From Sequoia sempervirens (Eukaryota; Streptophyta; Pinopsida; Cupressales; Cupressaceae): a stretch of DNA of 64,000 nucleotides. Each line of letters starts with the position of its first letter. Position 1 is the first letter of the stretch. The notes beneath the pieces were generated by a model, which saw only the letters and a list, made by a program, of their open reading frames with translations, did no database searches and was not told the DNA's origin. Where the stretch lies: NCBI GenBank assembly GCA_007258455.2, contig VDFB02270651.1, positions 487,649,074 to 487,713,073 on the forward strand, written 5' to 3'. This document shows, in pieces, positions 46,580-57,865 of the stretch. A program made the translations under genes and the position numbers.

Positions 46580-47753
46580 TGCATAAAATTGGTCATGTCT
46601 AATCCTGGCATTTAATTAAATATTTATTATTTAATTAATTTCTCTAAAGTCCTCTACATATGATTAAATTTATTTAATTTAATTATATTGTTCATTCAAT
46701 TTATTCTTCTATCATGATTCAATAAATCAATTTTTTTTAATTATTTCACATCCATATGTCTACTTGATTAATTAAATAAATACTATTTATTTATTTTAAT
46801 TAATTATCACCTTTTTGAATTTAATTAAGTCTTTTCATTTAATTAAATATAAATATTTCTTTTCTCTTATTCAAAATGTTCTTCTAATTAATTAAATATT
46901 TTATTTAATTAATTTCATCCATGTGTCATTTCTTAAATGATTCAATTAAATATCTTTATTTAATTAAACATCCTTCATATCTTTTCAAATCATAATTAAA
47001 TATTTTATTTAATTTTGAAATCTTCAATTATTCTTCAAATCTTAATTAAATATTCTATTTTAAGAAAATCTTCCATGTCACCAATAAATGAATAATTGAA
47101 TCTAATAATTCATTATTTATCTTCAAAATCTTTCCAAAATCTCACAAAAAAGATTATTTTTACAATTCATCTTTATCATCGCATCTTATCTCTTTTTCAA
47201 AAAAGGAAACAAAGCTTGTTTTCTATTTTCTTCTATTTTTCTCTCCAGTCTTACCCATCTTCGACTGTTTGATCTACCAGAAATTTTCATAGCCGTTGAT
47301 CACATCAACCAATCAATTTTTTTGAAAACTCTATAAATATCCCTGGAAATCCAAGCATTGGTTGCACACAACACATACACATTAGAAATTAATCACATTC
47401 TAGCATTCTAGAATTTTAGCATTGTCTTTATCATCTTTAGCTTTCATAATCTTGTAATCTTTCACATTAGCAATCATGTTTAGTATCAGCATAATCATAT
47501 CTTAGCAGAGCATTGCATGCATTCATATTCAATATTGTTCTCTAGGAAGACTGTTTGTTGAGCCTAGCACATAATCTAAGAGAAAGTTGGAATCAACAAA
47601 GAAACTGGAGATAGAGGATGATAGGATGACATCGAGAACAAAAAATTCAATTTGCATTTCTTCTATTCTATTTTCTATTTTTCACATAATGTTCTATTAG
47701 TGTGTTTTGATTTGTTTAATACACATTTGATACACTTAAAAATCGATCACACA
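46580..47753 (+). repeat. LTR C (right-hand LTR of the mosaic)
   Basis: Begins TGCATAAAATTGGTCATG and ends GATCACACA; 1174 bp. It contains a long section of TTAATTAAATA palindromic words (about 46605-47060) and a TATA-like CTCTATAAATAT at about 47329-47340. Its start resembles that of LTR G (60069) more than LTR B. No matching left copy exists in the window. Confidence 0.75.
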
Positions 47754-47758
47754 TAAGT

Positions 47759-48628
47759 CATTCAAGATCAATTTTCAAACATTCAAGGTTAGAATCTTCC
47801 TCCATTGCTGCAAAAATTCAAGGTCAATCATCATGGAAAGGTAATCAACTCCATTATTGCATGTTTCATTACATTCCTTCATCATTTTTGTTTAATTATC
47901 TAAAAAGGGTTTGACCAAGGAAAACCCACATGCCCTAACATCCAAAATTTATCTCTCTTGTCTTTTGTGTTTGCAAATTTAGACATCTTGGAGGCTTAGA
48001 AATCATTGAATATTGTATGGAAATTTTTTTTAAGTCTCCTCTTCATTGAACAAGTCAAAATATTAACAAATACTCACTTTTAGGTTCGAAAATTAGAGTT
48101 TCGAAAGTGAATACCTGGAGAAGAAAAAAGTGTAGACCAAAAGCTCTAGATTCCACCTTTGAATATTTAGAAATTTGAACTAGGTTAGTTTTTGGTTTTC
48201 TGCATTTTTAGATACCCTTTTGTCCAAAATAGGTTTCAGAACAATTTTACAGAACTGGGACTAATTCACATAGAATAGTGAATGAGTCCCACGAAGCCTA
48301 AAATTCAACATCAACAAGATTCCAAAAGCCATTTCCAATCTCCATCCATATCCTAGGTACACACTTTCAATTTGATCCATTTTTGTTAATTTTTGTTCAC
48401 ATTTCTAAATGGTTTTGCATTACACAATGTGTTTTCAAACAAGTTGTTTTCAATAGTTTTACATTCTTAATCAATCAATTTTAACAATTAGATACATTTA
48501 GATCATTGCATTTAGGGATAATTTCATCATCCATCCCCATATTTGAGTGAACCACCTAGATTTTCGGTGTGGGATCTATCTCTTTTCATTAGGTGAAAGA
48601 CCCTTATTGGGCAAAAGAGACATAACAT
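47759..48628 (+). repeat. Element A 3' LTR, second piece
   Basis: Resumes exactly where the 5' LTR reads CATTCAAGATCAATTTTC and continues to GAGACATAACAT, where element D is inserted. The last four bases (ACAT, 48625-48628) are the D target duplication. The final 26 bp of the LTR are at 59908-59933. Confidence 0.88.
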
Positions 48629-49177
48629 GGGTATGTGTAGGATCATGATGGGCCAAAAAGTGGTGATATGATGGGTATATGAAGGGTATGTAGCTGATCA
48701 CTTTTTTTTATCCAAAATTTATGAAACAAAAAGGAATTTTAAAGGAGATTATTAGCTTTCCACCAATATAAATTATTCTTTAGTTTGAATTTAATAAATA
48801 ATTATTATTCATTTTCTATTTGAATTACGACTAAAGTCTTGATTGATAGGTTGATTGAAAAACATCTATAGCCTTTAAATGGTATCACATTTTTTGAATC
48901 TGAAACATGTGTCACATTCTATGCTTCACATACTATAGGATTAAAAGAAAAAAATTAATTTCATTAAGTTTTGATCAAGTTAAGGTTGTCAAACATACGA
49001 GTTTTTATATTTTTAAAAAGTTGTAATAAAAAATTCATAATTAATAATTTACTTGGAAAAAAATTACAAAAAAATATGCATCACATCAAGACATGAGTAC
49101 TTATATCTTGTTTCATAGACAATTGTACCCATTGCTTGAAATGGGACTAAATTTACTTAATGAGGCCCTAATCTAGT

Positions 49178-50445
49178 TGTAAGAGAGGGGGACCACCATG
49201 TGCAAGACCCCAGGTCATAGAGGGTTGAGACATGAGAGGTTGCCCTAACTTACCTCAGTTAAGTGTAATTGTATGTTTAGGGTATGAGGGTGAGAATGAT
49301 GAGGATTTTTGGGTCTCGCAATCACTCTACAATCCCGAGTTTCAAGGTAGGGATAGGAAAGTTAGCTTTTAGGTCCAACTCTTCACCTTAGGAAGCTCTT
49401 TGCCTAAGGACGTCAGTGTGGACTTTAGATGATAGTGTGCCACATTGGCGTCTCAAAAACACACTATAGTCCATATAGTTAAACAATAGTCAATACAAGG
49501 TTAAACACACCAAGATGACTTGTCAGCCTAGCTTAAGTACTTTTAAGAGGACAAAATAACACCATAAAATATTAGAAGTATAAGCGAAGGTGATAGAGTA
49601 GATATACAAAAGCTAAGGTGACGAAGATAATTTTGTAGAAGACCTTGTTCACCAACTAGCTCCTCAAAATGCACCCACCTACGCATAGAAAGAGAGAGAA
49701 TGTTGGGAGGTGGCTATATAGGGGTATGCCTTAGTCAAACCCCCGTTTAGGTGTTCCCACCTCCATGGAAAACCAATAGACAAGAGATAACGAAGTAATC
49801 AAAATACAAGCACTACAAATAGTAATATGCTACTCAACCAAATGATAGAGGAGAGGAGAGGGAAGCTTACCGCATCCACCAAGAGAACTCAAGGCTGCTT
49901 GGAGTAGAAATGAGAGGAATTCAAGCCTCTACTGCAATAGTGTGGTCCCAAACATTGTCTATCGATGTGATGGAGTATTGATGTTGCTACAATGGAATGC
50001 TTGAATGTTTGGAAGTGAGTGGAAATGAGCTTGTGAATGAGAATATGAAAGCTTTGTGGTCTAGAGTGCATTCCAATCCTTCATCCAACAATCTTACAAC
50101 CTCTAAATGTAAGTTCAAAGGCTGAATATCAAGGAATGAGAAAGGAAACAACCATATTCAGGTTGGGTGGCTGAAGGAGGCATTAGAACTTGTCTGCCAA
50201 TGGGAAGAGTAACGTCTCTGCTAGGTCAACTGAAAGAATTTGCCAGGGACGTAAGCGCATCACGCATATGTTTATGAGCCACATGGGCATCCCCAATAGA
50301 AATGCCTCCATCGACATGCAAAATAGGCACCAAGTGGACTGCCATCAATGGGCTTTGATGAATTTAAGCCTTCGACTTAGGTTTTCTAAAGTGTAATAAG
50401 GAAAAAATGGGAATTGCACCTAGGGTGAAAATTCACTCTTATACA
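49178..50445 (-). repeat. Element F 3' LTR (left in plus coordinates)
   Basis: Matches 56613-57860 along its length, with frequent substitutions and small indels. On minus it begins TGTATAAGAGTGAA and ends CCCCTCTCTTACA. A TATA-like CTATATAGCC (minus) lies at about 49712-49723. A short plus-strand open frame at 50190-50396 lies within it and is not supported as a gene. Confidence 0.9.
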
Positions 50446-50701
50446 TTTTTCCCCCACTTTAGCAAGCACAAGTACTTGTGAGTGCTTGGTAAATTAGATC
50501 AAGAAGAGAGTAGGGTTATAAAAGTGAACTTGAATCGTCGAGGAAGCAGACTGCGATCTATCGGACCTGAAGATGTAGGGAAAACAAAGGACTCCATAGC
50601 TGCTCAAAGCTATGAAGTTGGAAAAACAAAGCACCTTATAGGCCCACAAACCTATAAGGAGGAAACCCCCAGGAAGCGAACTCTACAGAGTCATAAACGA
50701 C

Positions 50702-51014
50702 AACATGTCTACCTATAGATAGGACATGTCTAAAGGAACAACACGTCTACCCATAGATAGAACATGTCAAAAGCATCAATATGTTTACCCATAGATAGAA
50801 TGCATCCAGAAAGTCATTGATACATCTACCCACAGATAGGACACATCTAAAAGAAACAACATTCCTACCTGCATATAAGACATGTCTAAAGTGTTGATAT
50901 ATCCACTAGTAGATAGAACACAACTTAGAAAAGTGTCGATACATCTATCCGCAGATATGATGTATCTAAAAGTGGTGACATGTCTACCCGCAAATAGAAC
51001 ATGTCTAAAGTAGT
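50702..51014. repeat. Minisatellite of about eight 38-42 bp units in element F
   Basis: Each unit carries ACATGTCTACCCATAGATAG followed by an ACATGTCTAAA word, so each is itself an imperfect inverted repeat (ACATGT … ACATGT). Units begin near 50702, 50739, 50777, 50818, 50856, 50895, 50936 and 50976. The array lies between the coding region and the 3' LTR of F. Confidence 0.8.
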
Positions 51015-53500
51015 TGGTCACGTAGAATAAAAGAGTTTCAAAGGGGTCCCTTGAGAGCTCAGTGTGAAAAAGGAGGGGTCCACTCAAGGGATGCACTATT
51101 TTAAAAAGATAAGGTCTAGTCAAGCTACCTCCAAGCTAGAAACGAAAGGAAAAATGGAGAGAGTCTAGTCAGGCTACCCCTAAGCTAGATGTTCAAGAGT
51201 CCATTTGTTACAAAGGATTTTGAATAAGATGTCCATGAGGGACCTACCATGAAGTATAAAAGTGGGTCCACTCAAGGGACATGCAATTCAAAATTTGTCA
51301 CCTTAGAGCAATTTATCATCAAGGTATCCTTTCGAAAGATGTTCACTTCATCAAGTTCATGCCCCCATGCAAGTGGAAGCTAAAGCAATTCCCACTTTGG
51401 AGGAAGCTATTCAAGCCCTTTCTTTACAAACCCATGATGAAGGAAACACATTCCATTATGGTTCCAAGTTGAGAATGTGCTTCCAAGGAAAAGGTATTGT
51501 GAGTCAAATTTTCAAGAAAATATTCATTGGTAATGAATTCATTTTCTAAAAGTCAAAGTGTTGAAGAGAAGCATTGTCACACATAGGAGGGACAACTCAA
51601 ACAAAGAAGAGAGATAAAGAGAAAATGAAAATAAAAAATAAAGAGCACAGGGGGACCTAGTTTAGCAGGGTTAGATCTATCTGAGCTCATATAATAGTAG
51701 GTAACTGCAATGCAAGGTGAAAGATCATCAATCCCTAACTAGATCAGGAAGAATGCATGGAAAAAAAAGTAAAAATAAAAAAATTGGGTCAACATGGAAG
51801 GGAAGCCTAAATGCCTCCAATGCTTTGCATCATCCCCAATTTTACAAAAATCAAGCACAATCATGGAAGAATGATTGTACAAATAGAAGAAGGTTTGCGA
51901 CACAAAAACCATGCCTATATCCAAGCACCAACAAGGGTGACAAGGGTCATCTAGGCACACATAACATGAGTACGAGAGAACACATTGCAAAATGCACACA
52001 CAAGATCAAGAAAGGGGGACCTCCTCCTAACATTGATCACCCAAAATGTCGTCTGCATCCTAATCTAAGTCCTCATACGGGGAAGGAGGACAAGTCTACA
52101 ATGGTGGAATGTTAAGAGGAGGGGCGTCTAAACCTTTTACAATAAGGGCCAAGGAAGAGGGCCCCTTGAGCTCCTCTCTGCCAAGCTCTTGTGGAGTTAA
52201 AGTTAGTGATTTTACGAATATCACCGACAAGGTTGGGACTTCATCTATAGCATTAAACATGCACCCCATGGGAGTGCTATGTCTTACTTCAGCTAATGGG
52301 GTAGGTTGTGCCTAAGATTCACTACTAGGCTCATTGAATGATTCAAGAGTGGTGACAAACTTAGGAGAGGTTAGGACTGATTTTGTCACAAGGACATAAT
52401 AGGTCATGATAGGGCCAACTTGCAAAGGTGGGCTTCTTCTACATCCTTTATAGTGAGAAGGACTAGCCTCTACCTCATTCTTTGTAGGATGAGATGAACT
52501 CCCCACATATGAAGGTAGAGGTATAGAAGAGGAGGAGGACAAAATTACAATGGATATGACTAAAGTGTTAACCATATCCACAGGTTTAGGGAATGGCTGA
52601 ATATTTGGGATGATCATCAAAATAGGTGGCTCTGTCAAAGGAGTAATAAACACTTGTACTTTTTTAGGGTTAGGAGCATTTTTTCTCGCAATGGAAGCCA
52701 TGAACGGATTAGGCAGAATGGTCACAACAGGAGGGGAGGAATAAGACAATGCAAAGGGCCCTAAAGTGAGGGTACTTGTTTCTTCCTTCTTCTATTGTGA
52801 GGTGGCCTGCTCGGCTAGGAGAGCCTTTCGCTGACACTTGCGCTCTCATGAAAGGTGGTTTCTATGACTCTTGGAGTTATAAGACAGAACTTGCGAAGGG
52901 ATGGGAGTTTACTGCTTGATCATAAGAACATACACTATGGTCGTTTCAGGTGAAGGGACGACTTCCTGTGTGGGAGCAAGGGAGTAGGCTGAGGAGTGAT
53001 GGGAGGAGTTGACTTGGGAACCTTGATAGTGGGCCTCTTTTCACTCACTGCGTTAGGGGCAGGAGCAATAGGAGGTCACAAATTGAATTCTCTATGAGGA
53101 CCCTTCTTTCTACTATATAAATAGTACCATGGTTCTAGAAATTCTTTGGGAAGGTTTGCGATCATAATCTTGGGCCTATGCCAAGGAGGAATTGTTGGGT
53201 TTAATGGGTAGCCACTGGGCTTTCTCATCGAGTACTCTTCCTAGGGGAGGGGAGAGGATGGGGTAGTCTACGAAAGGGTCATCTTCCCTTTACCCTTATG
53301 GGAAGGAGAGGGAGCCGCTATGGACTTCTCTTCCTTCTTTGAGGAAGACAGAGTGGATGGTGTAACATTCTCTTTACCTTCATAGGAAGGAGAAGGGACT
53401 GATGTGGACTTCTCTTTCTCTCTTGAAGAGGGAGTAGTTGTAAGCGCAGGCTTCTTTTTCTCTTCCCAGGAAGAGGAGGTAATTAGTTGCTCTATAACAT
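51015..53500 (-). other. Element F region downstream of protease, Pro/Ser/Lys-rich frames only
   Basis: On minus, 53500-53270 reads as Ser/Pro/Lys-rich repeats (TSVPSPSYEGKEN, IAAPSPSHKGKGKM). The frame at 52749-52312 is open for 145 codons without a recognised domain. Where reverse transcriptase, RNase H and integrase should stand in an autonomous element, I find none of their motifs. A plus-strand open frame at 51717-52115 is also unrecognised. This is the space left by a lost or replaced pol. Confidence 0.5.
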
Positions 53501-53528
53501 GAAGGGTTAGCTTTGGCTCCCCTTTTCC

Positions 53529-56447
53529 TCAAACTTTATACTTCACATAGTTTTTGTAAAGTAGGTTCATTCTTAGAGGAAGTGGAACAATCGGAGAGGA
53601 CCAAATGTGATCCAACGAATATCCACCATGAGATACCAAAGGTTGATATCTCATATCATGCACTACATGCATGATACCATCGCGAGAGAACTTTAAACAT
53701 TTGTGGATATGTAGGTGACCCCATTCATGGAAGCTAGCCAAGGAATGCTCAGCTTCACTCTAAATAGGTTTGACTCTAGAATGATGTTGAAGACCATGTC
53801 GACAATCCTAGGTTTGACTAGGATGGATAGGGTGATCAAGCCATAAGGTTTGAGCTTCATACCATCGTGGGTATGGATGGTAGATCTTGTATCTTCATAT
53901 TTTTATTTTTTTAGTGAGTTTAATACTAATGTTTCTTTGGTAATAACATTCACATGGCTCACGGGGTCTATCAAGACTCCTGTCACAATGTTAACATTGA
54001 CATGAGCGAGAATGTAAAGAGGTGAGGGCTTGTTGTTCGAAGGTAGATCTTGTGCTGAAAATGTAATATCTAGTGAATCGGGTGTAGGTGAAACAGTGGA
54101 AGTTATTGTGACCATATTCACATAGGCCTTGGGTTGAGAAGTAGAATCAATGGGATAGATAATCATGTTAGCAGAATGTGATGGAAATGGGTCCATGTAT
54201 ATATGCAATTCACTATTTTCTTTCACCACTAACTTGTTAGTGTTCTGTTTATTCCCATCAAGACGAATGCTACCGTCCTCAATGCGGTCTTGTATTTCAT
54301 GATGCAACTGCATACAAAATTTGGTATCATGTCCATTAACATGATGATACTAATAGTAGGTGCTCCCATCATACTAGCTAGGGTGTTGAATTGGCTATGG
54401 ATGCCAAGATCTATGGACCAAATGGAAAGCACAAAATGAGAGAGAGATAATATGACAAGAATAGACTCTATTCAATGTCAATAATATGAGATGATTTTTT
54501 AGAGTGAGAGAAACCCCTTGGTTATATAGCCAAGGTGAGATGCAAGATGTCATAGGATTATGACAAGTGTCTTAATCATATGACATGAGACAACTAATCA
54601 CACTTACCTAGGTTCACATGTAGTAGTTATCAAAGGATAAGATAACAACTAATGACAACTAACATCTTCTAGAAAGATTCCTTCCTATGACCTAAGTAAA
54701 CTCAACTAAGATGTAAATAAATCCCCTATTAATGAATTAACTAGGTACAAGACTTTATTTAAACCAATATAGGGTAAGGTTCCTAAACATGATTAGGAGC
54801 TATCAAAGTTAAGACCTTATCCCTCAACATCTTTTGTAAGACACAGGTATAAGATTATTATAAATTTGTGAGCTTTTGGTTGTGTCTGAGGCCATTGTCA
54901 TTAGTAGTGGCTACTACATTTTCAATGGCTTTGCCTTTTCCAATGGTTGATATGATGATTTTCCCTTTAGAATGGGAGTGCGAGGAATCCCCCCCAAACT
55001 GAGTGATTGTCTATTGGTACTCTCGTAAAGTTGCACACACATGTGCAAAAGAGGGATATTTCATCAAGGTGAACTTCTCTTGCCAAGGCCTTTGCAAGTT
55101 TCCTATGAATACCTTTTGTACATTAGAATTGGGCAGTTGATACGAGATTTGTGAAAGAAGCGCTTTATAACACACTACAAAATTAGTAATCTTCTCATTG
55201 TCTCCTTGCTTACATCAGATGAGATCCGAGAAGGTCATCTTTGATCCAATGTTTTCTTGGAACTATCTAAGGAACTGGTTAACAAGCTAATCAAATGAGA
55301 AGATAGAATTATCAGGAAAAAAACAATATCACTTCAGTGTTGTGTCCTTCAGTGATTGGGGAAATAGTTTAGCCATCAAAGCATCATGATGGAAGAAATC
55401 AGTGCAGAGAGCGTTGAAGGAAAAAATGTGTGTCTATGGTTTCCCCTTGCCACAAAACTTCTCAAACTTTGGAATCTCCATCCCCTAAGGGAAGGGAGTG
55501 TTTAAGATAGTGACTGATAACTAGCTATGTCAAAAGAAAAGTTGAAAAATAGGTTGGGAAGAGGCCTAGGAGAGGCTCACTAAGTGACTCTGCATCTTAC
55601 CCATATTTTGAAGTAGAGTATTCAAAATAGGGTTGTTAGAAGATAGAGGGCTAGAGGAACCACCTCCTCTAGAACCACCACTAGGTCCACTTCCAGAACT
55701 GCCACTAGTGTGACTTCTACTATAACTGCTACTAGAGCCATTACCATCAGTAGGGCCACCACCGGAACCACTGCCACAACCTCTATCAGAACCACTTCTA
55801 TCAGTACCGCCTCCACCACTAAATCCACCTCCACTACCAAAGCCTCCACCACCTGCTCCACCAAAACCTCCACCACCGAAGGTGACAAAAGGGGTGAAGC
55901 TAAAGCCCAATGAGACCTTATTTACTTTGATGGTTTCTAGTTGATTAGGGATGGAATGGATATTAATGGAAGGGATCACGTTGGTCATGTAGAAATAAGT
56001 AGAAGGAATTGATACTCCTAATTGTCTCCTAGGCTCTCCAATGGTGACTCCTTGTGCAACACTGGAATTGCTCAAAGGAGCACACACTTCAGCGATACCA
56101 AAGAGACTTCTCATAAGCTCTATACCTATTTATTCATTTCCCATCATATTTCTTAATTTGCTAACAACTTGAGTGGCCCTAGCCATCTTCAGATTTCTTT
56201 CTAAGTGGCCTTCAAGGTTGCTCAACCATTTAGTGAGAGAAAACACATACTTAGTAGGAATTTGAATAGCCTCATGTTCATCCACCGATGATGGCATGGG
56301 AGACATAGGAGAAGTGGGGATGTGATTTTTTTTGTTATTGAAGCCCATCTCATTCCTCAATAATTGTTCCTGCACAACCAAACTAATGGTGGGACCAAGG
56401 AAGAGACTTGTAGAGAGACCAAGAGAGACCTTTATTCTATCCATCAC
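53529..56447 (-). pseudogene. Element F gag-protease
   Basis: One frame runs on minus from the ATG at 56447 to about 54830. It starts with a Pro/Ser-rich part (MDRIKVSLGLSTSLFLG). A Gly/Ser-rich stretch follows at about 55880-55620 (FGGGGFGGAGGGGFGSGG). The retrotransposon gag core is at about 55460-54990 (LFPQSLKDTTLK-stop-YCFFPD, VNQFLR-stop-FQENIGSK, NEKITNFVVCYKALLSQ). A finger-like HHVNGHDTKFCMQLHHEIQD lies at about 54350-54285. A retropepsin-like part has LIDPVSHVNVITKETL, with DPV in place of catalytic DTG/DGG at 53968-53960, and ends VKLSIPWLAS … HIHKCLKF. Of eleven gag-frame stops, all but one are TAG or TGA. The family normally makes the capsid and protease of Ty3/gypsy elements. 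Confidence 0.85.
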
Positions 56448-56595
56448 GAGGTGTCATATGCTTCTCCTCATGATATGCCCAGAAGTTGTGGATTAGGTTG
56501 TGATGCTCATAAACCTTCACAACATGCAGATCACAACAACCACAAAATATCTAAAGGGAGTTTTAACACCACCAAATGAACATACATTGGTTCAC

Positions 56596-56611
56596 GTTGG
56601 GTTCACCAAAA
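56596..56611 (-). promoter_or_regulatory. Element F primer-binding site
   Basis: Minus strand TTTGGTGAACCCAACG directly follows the CTCTTACA end of the 5' LTR, the expected position for the tRNA primer of minus-strand DNA synthesis. The core TTTGGTGAAC is shared with elements A (about 28865) and G (61101), and in decayed form with B (36139). I do not assign the tRNA species. Confidence 0.75.
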
Positions 56612-56612
56612 A

Positions 56613-57860
56613 TGTAAGAGAGGGGGACACTCGTGTGCAAGACCCTAGGTCACGGAGGGTCAAAATGTGAGAGGTTTCCCTAACTTACCTTAGTTAAGTG
56701 TATGTTTAGGGTATGAGGGTGAGAATGATGAGGATTCTTAGGTCATGTGATCACTCTACAATCATGGTTTTCAAGGTAGGGCTAGGTGAGTCAAATTTTA
56801 GGTCCAACTCAGGGAGCTCTCTTCCTGAGGACGTTAGTTCGGACTTTGGATGACAGTGCAACGTGCTGGCATCTCAAGAACACATTGTAGTTTGTACAGT
56901 CAAACAACAACTAAGACGAGGGTAAACACACCAGGATGACTTGTTAGCCTAGATTAAGTACTTTTAAGAGGAAAAAATAACACCATAACATATGATAATT
57001 ATAAGCAAAGGTGATAGACTAGATATACAAAAGCTAAGGAGATGAAGACAACCTCATAGAAGACCCTATTCGCCAACTACCTCCTCAAAATGCACCCACC
57101 TACAAATAACAAGAGAGAGAATGTTGGGGGCTGTATAGGGGTCTGCCTTAGTTAGACTCTCATTTAGGTGTTCCCACCTCCATAGACAGCCAATAGAAAA
57201 GAGATAAAGAAGTAATCAAAATACGAGCACTACAAATAGTACTACACTACTCAACCAAATGATAGAGGAGAGGAGATGGAAGCTTACCACCTCCACCAAG
57301 AGCACTCAAGGCTACTTGGAGGAGAAATGATACGAACTCAAGCCTCTGCTATAATGGTGTGGTCCTAAATGTGCTCTACCGACATGATCGAGTGTTGATG
57401 TTGCAGTAATTGAATGCTTGAATGTTTGGAAGTGAGTGGAAATGAGCTTGTGAATGAGAATATGAGAGATTTGTGGTGTAGAGTTCCTTCCAATCCTTCA
57501 TCCAACAATCTTCCAACCTCTAAATGAAAGTTCAAAGACTAAATATCAAGGAATGAGAAAGAAACAACCATACTTAGTTCGGGTGGCCGAAGGGGGCATT
57601 ACAACTTCTCTACCAATGGGAAGAGTAATATCTTTGCTAGCTCAGCTGCAGGAATCTTCCAGGGATGTAAGAGAAAGTGCAGATGTCTACATGTCGCACG
57701 GGTGTCTCTGACAGAAATGCCTCCACCGACATGCAAAATAGGTGCCAAGTGGACTGCCATCAGTGGGCTTAAGTGAATTTAAGCCTCTGACATAGGTTTT
57801 CTAAAGTTTAATAAGGAAAAAATGGGAATTGCACCTAAGGTGCAAATTCACTCTTATACA
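56613..57860 (-). repeat. Element F 5' LTR (right in plus coordinates)
   Basis: On minus it begins TGTATAAGAGTGAA and ends CCTCTCTTACA, next to the primer-binding site. It is about 20 bp shorter than its partner through small indels. The two LTRs were identical at insertion, so their differences measure the age of F; the divergence was not computed here. Confidence 0.9.
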
Positions 57861-57865
57861 CTAGT

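Larger units (their letters stand above)
35210..47753 (+). mobile_element. Mosaic LTR element B/C inside the 3' LTR of A
   Basis: TSD TAAGT lies at 35205-35209 and 47754-47758, and the ends are TG…CA, so the outer boundaries behave as one insertion. The two terminal LTRs are of different types, however. The left is LTR B (35210-36138) and the right is LTR C (46580-47753). A second B LTR sits inside at 42958-43881, preceded by a polypurine tract, and is followed by an antisense plant-mobile-domain frame. The simplest reading is a recombinant of two related elements, formed by template switching or ectopic recombination. The internal B part holds only Pro/Ser/Gln-rich frames and no polymerase. 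A copy of element D lies at 38963-39768. Confidence 0.8.
49178..57860 (-). mobile_element. LTR retrotransposon F (gag-protease type), innermost layer
   Basis: 8683 bp with TSD CTAGT at 49173-49177 and 57861-57865. The LTRs are 49178-50445 (1268 bp) and 56613-57860 (1248 bp). In plus orientation they begin TGTAAGAGAGGGGGAC and end CTCTTATACA. Coding is on minus, so 56613-57860 is the 5' LTR. The primer-binding site is next to it (TTTGGTGAACCCAACG, minus, about 56611-56596), and a polypurine tract AAAGTGGGGGAAAAA lies at 50460-50446. Gag and a protease-like region are present; no reverse transcriptase or integrase was found in 6.2 kb of internal sequence. That fits a non-autonomous gag-carrying element (TR-GAG type). 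Confidence 0.9.

Noticed and set aside
49109..49177. Independent short repeat beside element F
   Set aside because: It is the first 69 bp of solo LTR E, whose remainder continues after the CTAGT duplication at 57861.
50702..51014. CRISPR-like array
   Set aside because: Units are contiguous, variable minisatellite copies without unique spacers, inside a plant retrotransposon.
55710..55913. Plus-strand Thr/Ser-rich frame
   Set aside because: Antisense shadow of the Gly/Ser-rich gag tract of element F.
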